In this document: positions 22,547 to 34,393 of the stretch, one piece after another
How the letters are laid out: each line of letters starts with the position of its first letter
Position numbering within the stretch: position 1 is the stretch's first letter
Assembly: GCF_910592395.1 (NCBI RefSeq)
Contig: NC_088325.1
Span: 6,353,501 to 6,417,500 of the forward strand
Reading direction: 5' to 3'
Length of the DNA stretch: 64,000 nt
Source of the DNA: Lineus longissimus
Lineage: Eukaryota; Nemertea; Pilidiophora; Heteronemertea; Lineidae
Notes under the pieces: generated by a model
The model's database searches: none
Seen by the model: the letters and a program-made list of their open reading frames with translations, nothing else
What the model was told of the DNA's origin: nothing
Program-made: the position numbers and the translations under genes

Positions 22547-24563
22547 TCATATGGCCTTGAATACTTCAACGGACGTAATGTGATGTATTATACCCGATTT
22601 CTTTCTCGGAGCTGGTATCAGGTGCAGTAGTGATCCATCCGAGTAAAAAAAGAAATGATTCCAATCCCGATCACTGCCAAAGGGACGAAATGATGGAATA
22701 AATTCACGAAAGTCTGATCTGCCTGAACCTTTTTTGACAAGACCATTCATCGGATTGTAGACATTTTCAAAGCCAATTGCAATAGGTCCAGGTCCAGCAA
22801 TCAGATACACAGTATCAGTCTTTACGTTAAATGTTAAGCCACGTCTTTGCTTAGGGCGGAAATAACCACTGTGCCTGGTGACGTATTTCTGTGGTTTATA
22901 GTCATTTTTGCTTTCGTAAACAACAATATCGCTAGACGATAAAGAAGCAAAAGAGTATATACTTCCCCCTTCAGTAACTCGAGGTTCGTCCAGTAAATGC
23001 ACTTGTCGTCCTTTCCGAAGGACTAAGTTAAAACTGCTGACTGTCTTCATTTCTATCGGGTCATAAATGGTTGCGCCAAAATGGCCATGGATTTTACAAT
23101 ATACGACAATTTTCCTTTGATATCCCACTACAATCTTATATTTAACTCCGAAGGTTTTGCAGCAAATTTCTGAATTGGGAATGACAATTTTTCCGGGGAA
23201 TGTACCTTTTGTGATATCGTGGAGGAGACCCACCCTTAGCCTTTTAATCATTGTATACAATATTATGAAGTGTTTGTATAACGTTCTCCCCAGGGCAACT
23301 ATGTTCTTTGAGAAGCCAAAGCTTGTTCTGTACATTAGATTGAAATCTTTACCATTAAACTGGTACACGATCATACGAAAATACGGACTATCACTTGGAA
23401 GTTTGCATATCGTTATTTTGGCTGATGACATGTCAAGCGAATAGAGATCGTTTTCATGTGCAATAGGTGGTTCCCGAAAAGGTACTATTTTGTTTGTTTT
23501 ATATCGCACCGGTTTATCCTTATGGACACAAAACACACTGATATTATGGAATAATGTCTAATGGGGGTTACTGATATCTATAGAAATACCGAAGTGCACT
23601 CTTTCAAACTTATTTTTTTCCCATTATTTATTTGAATCATATTGATATATTATACTCTAAGAACCAGGTAAGGCCCCACAGTAAGAACGACGCAATCAAT
23701 TATAAGCATGGCTCATGACGAATTCCCGTGCAAAGGTCAGACGGCTTACCTTACTGACCTTGCCGTCAAACGTAACATGCAAAGCATTCAAGAAGGACGC
23801 GGGCACCACGTCAATCACCAAAACTGATCATGAAGAAAAAAATCACTTAAATCCGATTATTCGTCCTTTCTCCCTCAGGCAACAAATAGAACTTTGATTT
23901 CAGAATTAAAATACATTCTTTAATATGATATATCTGGTAGTTTGCTACCGTAGCTATACGTCATAGAATAGCACCACCAAAACCACACGTTATTCAAATC
24001 TCAAGCTGCTCACTGATTGGTTGCAGACTGGTAATAGTGATTACATATTTAGGACCAGTGCAATCAAGGGGGCATCCTGTGTGGAATCGGGAATGATTGC
24101 CAGCTGGCACGGCGTGGATGGAGATCTGCCTTTAAGTTACTCAGAAGCTAACAATGATAGAGCATATGAGACAAACGGGAGTCGTACCATAGGCGATTCA
24201 AAAAGCTATCACTTCGTTGCTTCACCATGGCGACGAAGCCTCAATTCATCCAAGTGGACCGAGGTTGCAAACTAAAAGATTAAATTACAACTAATCGAGT
24301 CCCTGTCGCGAACCTACCTTTTTCTGATACATCCGGGATCCTAAATTTCTAAACGCCTCCGCCTTCTCCATACACGAGGCCTTCTTTTTACTCAGCTGAC
24401 ACACATTCAGTTCATCATCCCGGAGGACCACAAACGTTACGTACTTGCGTCGCATACACAGTATAGCACACGACAGAAGAGAAACGACATTTTCAGTGGC
24501 CAAGTCTTGTACTAAAATGGCCCAGTCGGATGCAAACTTCTTGAAATACTCAAAGGCATCCAT
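22547..24563 (-). CDS. Orphan-family protein, two exons, about 418 aa (copy A, gene 1)
   Basis: Exon 1 is 24563-24318: an ATG in a good context (GCTGCCATGG), 82 codons, then AAAAAG/GTAGGT. Exon 2 is 23557-22547: acceptor CCCCCATTAG, then an open frame to the stop. Both borders are phase 0, and the second exon has no ATG near its start, which supports splicing. The acceptor is weak in pyrimidines, so the border is the least sure part. The family is not recognised. The N-terminal 82 residues are helix-rich with several cysteines (SLLSCAILCMRRK, KKKASCMEKAEAF). The rest resembles gene 2, sharing the LLHDITKGTFPGKIVIPN and YFRMIVYQFN blocks, so the two are old tandem paralogues. The copy B twin differs at 7 residues. 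The intron (23558-24317) holds nothing recognisable. Confidence 0.68.
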
Positions 24564-25309
24564 GGCAGCCAGTCACGTATAACAGTAAGGTCGATCTATA
24601 CCCATACGTGGCGCAAAACTGTCCAACTTCAACTCGTGATAATTCATTGATAACAATGATTCAAAAGAAATTATGGTACGGTACGTTACGTATGAAGCAT
24701 CTAAGTGAACTTTCCCCCTACATAACTGGATCGTATTTCTGGATTACCCAGAAAAATGGCTTTTTGGGGAAGGTAAGAAAATCACCTTGATCAATTCATG
24801 TCAAAGTGCTTTGTCGCATCGTAGCATACTCTGTTGGGAAAGACGCAGCCATTCCTAGCACATGTCCGTATAACCACCGATTATTCCAAAAAATATAATT
24901 ATGCATATAATTAACAAAGTATAGCTTTTACTCCACATAATTTCTCTGTTTCGGTAATTTCGCGGAAATCTTCTTGAGAAACCCAAATCCGCGGTTATAC
25001 GGACAAGCTCCAGTTAGTTAACAGTGCATTTCCATTTTCAAAATTGAAAACTGTTTTATTAAAGTGGAGAAAATCTGCTTGGCATTTTGAAACTTTATCA
25101 TTCACGTCGGTTTGTTTACTATTTACAACACGAGCCCACTAGAGTGCGTTTCGAAATATTATGTGCAAATCAGCGGACCATTGAAAGCCAAGGCCTATAA
25201 TTCAGGGTAGCGGTTAGGCATCAATAAAAGTTCCTCGAGCGCTGACTCTGGCTAAAATCGGCGAACAGAGTCTCAGCAATAATGATTCACTATGTTACAC
25301 TCCAATGGG

Positions 25310-26104
25310 TATGTCAAGCGGAGTGTCCAGTTATTCAAACAACTTATATTTCTTCAATAAAACTTGGTTTTATGGCTGATCAACTAAGTTTATTTGAAAG
25401 AAATATAGTTTTATTTTAAAACAACCTATATTTTCTCCTAAGAAAGCAGGTTGTTTTAATAAAACCTATATTCTTTCATGATAAACTAGGTTTATGTCCA
25501 TAAAAGTGAAGTTTTGGAAAGAAACTAGGTTTTATGCCCTAAAATGATGTTTTTGACGATCGGCAATAAACTTGGTTGGTTTGGTTTTTAGCAATAACTG
25601 GACAAATGGCGGATAAACTTATATTTTAGGGTAAAAAACTTAGTTTTATTGAAAAAAACTTAGTTTTTTTTTCAAATTGACCTGGTTTTATGTTTCTTCA
25701 ATAAAACTTAATTTTTTGGCTGATAAATTAAGTTTATTTGTAAGAAATATTTTTTTTTTAAACAACCTATATTTTCTCCTATTAAACCAAGTTTTATTGA
25801 ATAAATGGACATTTCGGTGCCGAAACTGAATTTTAGGTGATAAAACACAGGTTTTGTGTTGAAAAACCAGTATTTTAATCATAAAATATAGGTTTATGGA
25901 AAAAAAAACTTACTTTATGAGGAAAGAATATTGTTTTTTTTACAGATTATATTTTTTCAAACAACCTAGTTTATTAGGAGAAAATATAGGTTGTTTTGAA
26001 AAAGACAATATTTCTTTCAAATAAACTTAATTTATCAGCCATGAGGCCAAGTTTTATTGAAGAAATATAGGTTGTTTGAATAACTGGACACTCCGCTTGC
26101 CATA
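25310..26104. mobile_element. AT-rich fold-back MITE (copy A)
   Basis: Terminal inverted repeats begin TATGNCAAGCGGAGTGTCC and end GACACTCCGCTTGCCATA. They extend about 60 bp (…AACTTATATTTCTTCAATAA inward) and are flanked by AATGGG on both sides (25304-25309, 26105-26110), a likely 6-bp target duplication. The inside is made of many short near-palindromic words of the type AAAACTTAGTTTTAT and AACCTATATTTTCTCC. It carries no protein. The same element sits at the same place in copy B, so it predates the duplication. Confidence 0.75.
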
Positions 26105-26109
26105 AATGG

Positions 26110-28810
26110 GTAGCTTGGTGCTTGCCTTGGGAAAAACCCCTTGACTATACATACTGACACTTTAAAGGGGATTTCGCACGACCAACATTTCGGCCTCCTT
26201 TTTACATTTTCTCGGATGGTGAAAATGAACCTGCTCATTTCCTGTTTATCTGTTTATAAGTCTAGCGCAGATCAGTCATCTAGACTCCATCTGATGAACA
26301 TGTAGACAATAGGACCTGCAATAGGGTTCCGTTCAGAAACTTGCGTATAACTTGCTGATGCGTCAACTGCGTTGATACCCACTGGGGCACAGTAAGGGCA
26401 TTGTTTTGATCGTTCGAAAGTCGCTTTAAGAACATCAGTATGTTGTCTACTTTAAATCCACTTGAAAGACGAACAACATGCACATGCATTGAGGCTTCAT
26501 CCAATTGATCTTATACAATGTTTTGTCGAGATACAGCGAGAGTTTGAAAAAGTGGTCGGCTTTTTGAGACGGTAATATACGTGTGCGAGTATTATATAAA
26601 ACTAAGCCTATTACTGTGAAATCAACTGAACTCATGCCGATATCTTTCAAATTAGATAATCTTATCTCATGCGTTATTGCAAGAGTCTTTGAAATTTAAC
26701 TAAACATACATACTGAAGTACTCCGTCCGTATAGCCTCCCATCATATGTGTAACAACCGAAAATCGTGGATCGATACCCTAATTATAACTACAACACGTC
26801 TGGATATGTGAATGTGGTGTTTATTTCTAAATGTTGCACTATTTACTATGAATCACAAGTTGTATGGGGTGTGCTTGTAGAGCATACACTATATACAAAG
26901 CACTACAGTCATGCTGACTCTCTACTTAGTTTCTTAAATTACAAAGATGTGGGCCTACTACCTACGAAATAAAGAACAGGGGGATTTCAGTAATATCTAG
27001 CTTGGAAGGCATAGCCAGGTTCATCACCTTAAAGTTGAACAAAATTGGAAATTAGATGGAGAAGAAGAAAAACATGGTCATGGAAGACATTTTAGAATTT
27101 TGTGACACCAGATTGAGGCTCAGTTCAATCAGGTCACAGGCCTACAAGCCTACAAAGGGTGTAACAAAAACTGAGGCCCAAATACAAAATGACCTAGCTA
27201 CATATGGTCAACAAAAGTGCTTTAGCATACCCGCTTATTTGTCAAACGTAGCTTAAATCTTTTATTCTCCCTCATTTTTCACCTTTGTACTGACTGAACG
27301 ACTTCGAAAAATTGGGTATAGACCTTGCTTACGCATAAAGTATTCGTTAGACAAGATACATCAGTGTAAATGACAACAGTGATGTTGATAACAAAAAACA
27401 TATTGCATTTACAGTGTTGGATTTTTTAGTAGAAAAATGCTTCGAAACGGTATCAAAACAGTATCAACTGGCAAAGTATTGCACTGCACTTATAGCAGAA
27501 AAATGAGGTACTACCATTTGCATGTTTGGAAAGCTCTAATTTCACGGATAACCGCTTCTTTAAATCGGGGCATGACCACAATCAACGAAGAGCATGGCAT
27601 CGGACACCGTAACTACATCGTCCCAATCATGTTAGAATAGTATTATCGAATGATCAGTCTAGTAATTACATATAGTCTCTTTCACGAGAAATTGGCATAG
27701 CACTCGTACATTGCCAGAATTGGACAAAGCATAATCATAAACAAGACATTCGATACGAAATACATTTTTTCGCAGCAATTTTTCCACAGTTTCTTTCCAG
27801 TAATTGTAAACGTTTGTAAGATAATCCCCTAGCAATTCATTGTTTGTAGTATTGCTAGAAATTATTAATCCGATTATCAAATCACATCAACCATATAGAC
27901 ACGATCCATACGGTACATACTTGTATTCCATCCGTAGTGGTGCATATTCATATTATAGTCGAGCAGCCACTACGGGGACCACGGGCGAACGCGGGGAACC
28001 GTCTAGTGGTCTGGTGGTTCTCACATATGCTCGCTTGACGTTGTAAGATCGCTTGGTAATCTACCGCCACAGTATGAGCCCAAGGCAGAAAGCGTGAAGC
28101 ATCGAGAGGTATTCACAGTTGGTCACGATTGATTTCGATATAAGATGGCTCCGTTATCTACCGCAAAGCATGTGGAACGTGGAACATCGCCTTGGTTTCC
28201 CGCAGAATAGTGGAGCCACTCCTTTTTAGTGCCTTCTACTTTTGTAAGATAAACATTGCACTCTCTGCCAGGGCTAGGTCGAAATGAGCAGCATGAGCCC
28301 CATGAAAACTGGGAGAAATATCGCTGAACATGATCACGCCAGCATGTTCAAAATGCATTGATTCATATAATTGATTCTGTTATCTACAACACATATCGAC
28401 TGTATTGTAGTAAAACGACCATTGACAGAAAGTTGTTGTTTTTTTAGTCAACATGTATTGCAGATGCACCCATTTAATTGAGTGATGTTGCAAACCCTTG
28501 CACTAACCCTTGCAAAATACATCATGACCATCTGGCCAGGGGATGCGCCCCTCAGGCAGTCATGAAGTTCTTTTTGCAGAATTGCAACAACAGGACCAGT
28601 AAAATGTTCTTTTTCGTTACGAGGCAATACCTATCGCTGGAAGTTCAGTATGTTTGCAATGGCAAGAAACCAAATTTTCACGCCTCTTCAATTTTGCAAT
28701 TCGGTAATTCGCGAGCGAAAATGAAAAGCTTGCAAAAATTACGATTAACAGTATCGTCTAATAATAGCGAACAAATGCAGTGATGACCCGAAAAAAACTG
28801 AAACCATGTT
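26110..28810. other. Non-coding 3' part of copy A
   Basis: No gene was recognised. It includes 26749-27206, which is absent from copy B and is bounded by the 6-bp word CATATG on both sides. All open frames are short and are not conserved as frames between copies A and B. Confidence 0.55.
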
Positions 28811-29078
28811 AATAATGTTGCTACATGTAACACTATTAAAATCTATCACTACGGTAAAAACCACTAATTTGGTAGTTGCTCTTATGATTTCGATTTCTTA
28901 TTAAACGTAGAAACTTTTTTGTCAAGTGTGGCATTTGGCATAGGCGGTTCTCATTGGATCTCAGGTAATGGAATAGAAAAAAAATGAATAACCATGTCAC
29001 TAAGAAGACCTTGATTATTGCCATTAGAAGAAAGCAACATGCAACAATTTGTCTATTAAAGAGATATATATTTTCCAG

Positions 29079-29376
29079 CCCCTCGAAGACTGGCAAAAGT
29101 GCACCGGCTGCAACTAAATCCACGCCGACTCCTAACCGTCAGCAGACCCCGTTAAAGAAATCTGCATGCGGAAAAGATTTGCTGGATGTGGAAAAAGAAC
29201 GCCTGGAAATAGAACGAGAACGTCTTCAGCTAGAAATTAGAAGGACAGCAGCATGCAACGGAAAGGATTGCACGACTGCTAGAACGGTTAAAACTTGCAA
29301 GATGACTCCAAATCGAAGAAAGGTTCAGCATTATCGAGCGTGGAAAAACAGAGTCTCTTTGAAACTTTCGGTTTAA
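29079..29376 (+). pseudogene. C-terminal exon of Harbinger Myb/SANT-like partner, truncated
   Basis: After an acceptor-like TATTTTCCAG the frame reads a Pro/Thr/Lys-rich linker (SPSKTGKSAPAATKS) followed by a charged coiled coil (DVEKERLEIERERLQLEIRR). This is the layout of the C-terminus of the Myb/SANT-like protein of Harbinger elements, and the neighbouring transposase is convergent with it. After LEIRR another frame carries a better coiled coil (ERIARLLERLKLAR), which suggests a frameshift. The DNA-binding exon is absent: only about 270 bp separate this exon from the end of copy A. Confidence 0.5.
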
Positions 29377-29533
29377 AGTAATAACACACAAGTGTATTGC
29401 TGGCTATGTTTTCATAGCAATTGAAATACGAGTATAATTGATTATTTGATAAAAATTACTGGTAGGCCTATTGTAAAAAAAGGTAAATGCTTGTCAAGCT
29501 AACCTCATCTTTTTCTTCTCTCTTTGATTTTGT

Positions 29534-31000
29534 TTAGAACTGTTCACGGATAAGTGCGGCCCTCCATCTTTGACCGTCTCGGTCGTCTTCATCGCCAAGT
29601 GGTTCATCATCGTATAGGTTTTGCGCATCTTCATCATTCACCGGTTCGTCAGGAGGAACAGGGACGCCATGCTCCTCACATATGTTGTGTAACACGGCTG
29701 TCGCAACAATAACTTTGCAGCACAAGTGGGGTTTTAGAGTAAGTACCCCACCTGAAACATAGGATATTTGTATGTTAGAAAAACGTAATAAATACCGGAT
29801 AGTCGGATGAATTGTAAACTTTGTACTATTGAAACTATTGTAAGGACGAGTCAGTCTTGATTTAGAGGGTGGAAAATAAACGAAGAGAATGAAGTAAGTG
29901 TCTCTCCTCGTCCAGTTTATGCTGCTAACAGTACCGTTAGCACCGTTAGGGTAGATCATAATGAAATTTTGAATTAGATAAATGTTCATGGTGTCCATGG
30001 GGATCTGAAGTGTTTTGAGCCCAAATCATTTTCCTTGACAGTTTTCAGAGATCAGGCGTAGCCTGAGCTGAAGTGGTGGTTGAAGTTTAACATTGTGGAC
30101 ATTGTGGGTAAGGATTAATGTAGATGTGTGAACTTACCATCCTTACTCAAGCAAAGCCATATTGTCTTCCACCTGCCAATCGTTGCTTCAATCCTCTGTC
30201 GTGCTCTTTGATGGTGCCGGTTGTAACTAAGTTCGGAGTTGGTCTCTGGTCTACGAATAGGAGTTAACAGCCAAGGGCGCAACGGATAAGCTTTGTCACC
30301 AAGAAAGAAACCGTCGGTTACAGCTCCTCGTTGTAGCTTCCGATTTAATTCACAGTTCGACCAAATGAATGCATCGTGCGTACTGCCAGGCCAAGACGAA
30401 ACGATGCTAGTGTACTTCAAGTCGTTGGTACAGATCCCTCGAACGTTGATTGCGCGAAAGCCCTTTCGACAAACATATGCCGGCTCGTTGATAGATGGAC
30501 TTTTGATTTGAACTAAGCTGCCGTCTACCACGCCTACAACATTTGTTATTCTGTGCCGGTCTGTGTAGAATCCCTCCTTTATCCTATCTAGCGAGGCCTC
30601 ATCGAATGGAAACTTTATGAAAATACTTGCTTTGTTAGCTAGCGCGTCAGTAACACGCGTTACAATTCTAGACAAAGTTGGCTGGCTCAGATGCACGGTA
30701 TCACCGTCAACTAACTGAACGCTGCCCGTTGCACAATACCGAAAAGCACTAAAAAACTTGCAATGAGGCGGGGACAGCGTGTGAACGGTTCGTGGGGTGT
30801 GCGACATCGTCATACAATAGGTCAACAACTTGCAGCAGCACGGGTCTTGGCATCCTATATCGCTTTAGCAAGTCCACATCGTCATATTTGTCAAATGGAT
30901 GGATTCGGTCACGAAAGATCCGTTCTCGACGTAGTGCCCGACGATTCTCTTCTTCGAGTGCAAAAAACGCGGCCGCCATAGCATCACGTGTCTTGTACAT
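29534..31000 (-). pseudogene. PIF/Harbinger transposase, two exons, one frameshift
   Basis: Exon 1 (31000-30138) runs from an ATG to KDG/GTAAGT; exon 2 (29751-29534) follows TTTCAG and joins in frame (phase 1). The order matches HARBI1-type transposases: RRERIFRDR, the RYRMPRPVLLQVVDLL block, AFRYCATGSVQ, the helix-turn-helix-like LSQPTLSRIV, first Asp in NVVGVVDGSLVQI, YVCRKG, second Asp in WPGSTHDAFIW, GDKAYPL, and the catalytic Glu in RQRIEATIGRWK, then ATAVLHNICEEHG and an acidic tail. The DDE set is present. One extra base in an A6 run (30751-30756 on +) throws the frame between SLQV and AFRYC, so the gene is broken unless that is a sequencing error. The element ends were not found. Confidence 0.78.
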
Positions 31001-31412
31001 TACGCTCAGCTATCAGATGACTATTGAAGACATCCGCACGACTTAGGCTGAAGTTACATAGACCTCACGTTTCATCGACTCACGACTCATTTGTCACTTG
31101 TCATTCGTGACCTGATGAATGGACATTGGAAAACCTTTCGACCTGTTCTCATTGAAGTGAAATTTGTAAGTTTTGCCGGCATTCGTCGTTTTACGTTATT
31201 TCATGTCATTTTACGAGTGAGGCGATGAATGGACATGTTCATTCTTTGTGAAATGAGCTGGCAAAGAAAATGGACGTCCATGTGCATTTGTAGTGATATC
31301 GCCTTCGAAACTGTGAGTATAGCTACTTTTCGGCATTTTCATTAGTTTACACATTAATACAATAGCTAATTTCGATTGGAAATGAGAAACAATAACAAAA
31401 ATGCAGCACTTT
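31001..31412. other. Non-coding stretch between Harbinger gene and palindrome
   Basis: No gene recognised. Repeated words such as GATGAATGGACAT (near 31115 and 31223) and TTTTACG suggest internal short repeats of the Harbinger end region, but no matching right terminal repeat was found. Confidence 0.4.
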
Positions 31413-32702
31413 TATGTGCCGCACGCGGTCTCTTAGCAACAGGCACCTGGGCGTGGCCTGGTGGATTCTGAGAAAGACGCGGTGCAGTAGCCATTTTGTT
31501 GGGGAAATAAACCCGAGTTTCGGGAACCTCTGTCACAAAATTATAAGTTTCTCCCTTCCTTTCTTGCAGGTAAGCTAAACATCTGGGCCAAAGTGACAGA
31601 TAAATGTATATAGTTCAAACTGATGCCCAGGTTTTTGGGCAATTTTCGTGTTTTGAACGATATTTAGCAGTTGAAGTGGCGGTGACAATCGCGGTTGGTT
31701 GCCGGCCAGACTTTTCGTGGGTTTTATTCCCGCGCTTTAGTTTCGGCCGATTAAAGTCAGGTTAATCTAAGTAACGCCCACTCTGGAGTGGTTGTGGTTG
31801 TTGATTTGGCCACCCAGAGCTGTGTGTCGTACTCGTATGTCAGATTCATGTGATTTTAGCCATGAATAAGGGTCAGAAAGGGCACAGAGATGGGTCAGCC
31901 AGAGCGCTGTTTAGTTTAACGGATAATCGCCAGGTGGCAGCAGCTGACGGTCAGAGATGTGACAATATTTTGAAATGCTGATTGTGTTTGCTACATTTGG
32001 CTGCAATATCTTTTTGTTATTCCTTCTAAGTAACTAAGCCAGAGTTAAAGACTTGTGAGTCCAGACTATAAGAGATATTATTGCTAGTTATTTTCATGGT
32101 TTAGACCTGGCTGTGTAGATAAATGTAATGAGTATGATTTCAAGACAAAGAGACTGAATTGGAGTAAACTGTTGAGTAAACTTTGGAACTTTTGGTTCAT
32201 GTACAAATGTACACTGTGTATAGGTATAGGACAAGATCACCTAAATTTCTATAGGTTGTTTCAAGGTTGTGTGATAACTTGTAGTGAAGGTTTTGGACTT
32301 ACTTGATTACAAAAACAGCTTGTGAGGTCACTGTTTGTGAGTCCAGTAATGATTAACCCTTTCTGTGCTACAGATAGTCTAGTGTGAGATTATACTCTGT
32401 TTCCAAGTTGCTGGGCGATTAAGGTGCGCCCTTTATTTTATGGTTTCACCCTGTGAGTTAGGTTGGGCTGTGACCAAAGTGCTGTTCATTCCATTTCTCC
32501 TTAAAGGTGTGGCCAGTTTAGGAATAATTTCCTTCGGCCTGGTTGGTAGGATTAACCCATCATTTTCATGTTTGTATATTAACATGTCTTTGTCTACAAC
32601 TTGTGTGAGGTGGAGTCACCTCTATGGATTGGACTTGGGGGTCAAGGGTATTGATGTCACAAGAAGGGGCGGTTGGGAATCCAGACTTTGTAGTCTCCGT
32701 GG
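31413..32702 (+). repeat. Left arm of a 2.9-kb palindrome of LTR sequence
   Basis: This arm is the reverse complement of 32868-34325. The two differ by few bases, apart from a stretch of about 170-185 bp (about 33347-33530) present only in the right arm. Long blocks such as the ones starting TGTGCCGCACGCGGTCTC (outer) and ending GACTTTGTAGTCTCCG (inner) are identical by eye. A same-sense 100-codon frame occurs in both arms, but it is simply the repeated LTR and is not taken as a gene. Confidence 0.9.
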
Positions 32703-32867
32703 TTTATTTCCCCAACAAAATGGCTACTGCCTACATCTAGATTAGGCAAGAATAACGTAATAACAAACACATTTTTCCACAACAAGGCATCAGTGGAGTC
32801 GGAGCCGCCCAGGGACATGGAACAGACCATGGAAATCTAAGGCACAACCAGCAGAAGCCAAACCCCG
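32703..32867. other. Spacer at the centre of the palindrome
   Basis: The 165-bp centre carries a 29-bp word (TTTATTTCCCCAACAAAATG and neighbours) that also occurs once in each arm. This copy has the orientation of the right arm although it touches the left arm, so the junction is rearranged and not a simple fold-back. Confidence 0.7.
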
Positions 32868-34374
32868 GAGACTACAAAGTCTGGATTCCCAACCGCCCCT
32901 TCTTGTGACATCAATACCCTTGACCCCCAAGTCCAATCCATAGAGGTGACTCCACCTTACACAAGTTGTAGACAAAGACATGTTAATATACAAACATGAA
33001 AATGATGGGTTAATCCCACCAACCAGGCCGAAGGAAATTATTCCTAAACTGGCCACACCTTTAAGGAGAAATGGAATGAACAGCACTTTGGTCACAGCCC
33101 AACCTAACTCACAGGGTGAAACCATAAAATAAAGGGCGCACCTTAATCGCCCAGCAACTTGGAAACAGAGTATAATCTCACACTAGACTATCTGTAGCAC
33201 AGAAAGGGTTAATCATTACTGGACTCACAAACAGTGACCTCACAAGCTGTTTTTGTAATCAAGTAAGTCCAAAACCTTCACTACAAGTTATCACACAACC
33301 TTGAAACAACCTATAGAAATTTAGGTGATCTTGTCCTATACCTATTCATGCTTCCCAAAATTGGTGGCTTGCATTGGAACTAACTTTTTCCCCCTTGTAC
33401 GTCATTAAAGGCATTCAAGTGTGTTGGTCAACCATGACTATCTCCTTTGTCCCTCCACCACAAGGCCTAGTTTCCCCTTATGACATCACTATTTCGGACA
33501 CTCAGCGCCCCATTTCTGGAAAGGTGTATACACAGTGTACATTTGTACATGAACCAAAAGTTCCAAAGTTTACTCAACAGTTTACTCCAATTCAGTATCT
33601 TTGTCTTGAAATCATACTCATTACATTTATCTACACAGCCAGGTCTAAACCATGAAAATAACTAGCAATAATATCTCTTATAGTCTGGACTCACAAGTCT
33701 TTAACTCTAGCTTAGTTACTTAGAAGGAATAACAAAAAGATATTGCAGTCAAATGTAGCAAACACAATCAGCATCTCAAAATATTGTCACATCTCTGACC
33801 GTCAGCTGCTGCCACCTGGCGATTATCCGTTAAACTAAACAGCGCTCTGGCTGACCCATCTCTGTGCCCTTTCTGACCCTTATTCATGGCTAAAATCACA
33901 TGAATCTGACATACGAGTACGACACACAGCTCTGGGTGGCCAAATCAACAACCACAACCACTCCAGAGTGGGCGTTACTTAGATTAACCTGACTTTAATC
34001 GGCCGAAACTAAAGCGCGGGAATAAAACCCACGAAAAGTCTGGCCGGCAACCAACCGCGATTGTCACCGCCACTTCAACTGCTAAATATCGTTCAAAAAC
34101 ACGAAAATTGCCCAAAAACCTGGGCATCAGTTTGTACTATCTGTCACTTTGGCCCAGATGTTTAGCTTACCTGCAAGAAAGGAAGGGAGAAACTTATAAT
34201 TTTGTGACAGAGGTTCCCGAAACTCGGGTTTATTTCCCCAACAAAATGGCTACTGCACCGCGTCTTTCTCAGAATCCACCAGGCCACGCCCAGGTGCCTG
34301 TTGCTAAGAGACCGCGTGCGGCACAACTCAAATTTTAGGGTACCCCCTTTTAAACTCTCCGTCACACCGTCACA
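32868..34374 (-). mobile_element. 3' LTR of the Ty3/Gypsy element (right palindrome arm)
   Basis: Read on -, an LTR begins TGTGACGG at 34374, directly after a purine tract of AG plus seventeen G (34375-34393), which serves as a polypurine tract. It follows the minus-strand gypsy pol end at 34806. A TTATAAG word and a GCAG/GTAAGC donor-like site lie within the first 200 bases. The inner end of the LTR is uncertain because of the palindrome junction near 32868. No upstream LTR of the same orientation is present in the window. Confidence 0.6.
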
Positions 34375-34393
34375 CTCCCCCCCCCCCCCCCCC
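34375..34393 (-). promoter_or_regulatory. Polypurine tract of the gypsy element
   Basis: There are seventeen C on + (34377-34393), i.e. a G17 tract on -, immediately before the LTR start TGTG. In LTR retrotransposons this is the primer site for second-strand DNA synthesis. It is unusually uniform for a polypurine tract and may have expanded. Confidence 0.55.

Larger units (their letters stand above)
19375..28810 (+). repeat. Segmental duplication, copy A
   Basis: From GGAGAGCATACTAGAATATG at about 19375 to the word ACCATGTTAA at about 28810, the sequence matches copy B (43757-56989) in the same orientation, at about 97-99% in most aligned stretches. Copy A carries two minus-strand orphan genes and a MITE (25310-26104). 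It lacks the LINE and the TA-MITE/pogo insertions of copy B, and it keeps 458 bp (26749-27206) that copy B lacks. The stretches 26110-28810 and 24564-25303 in this copy show no gene. Confidence 0.93.

Noticed and set aside
32440-33125. Two 100-codon frames with the same protein sequence on opposite strands (32440-32745 + and 33125-32790 -)
   Set aside because: They are the two arms of the LTR palindrome, so the identity is explained by the inverted repeat and is no evidence of a gene.
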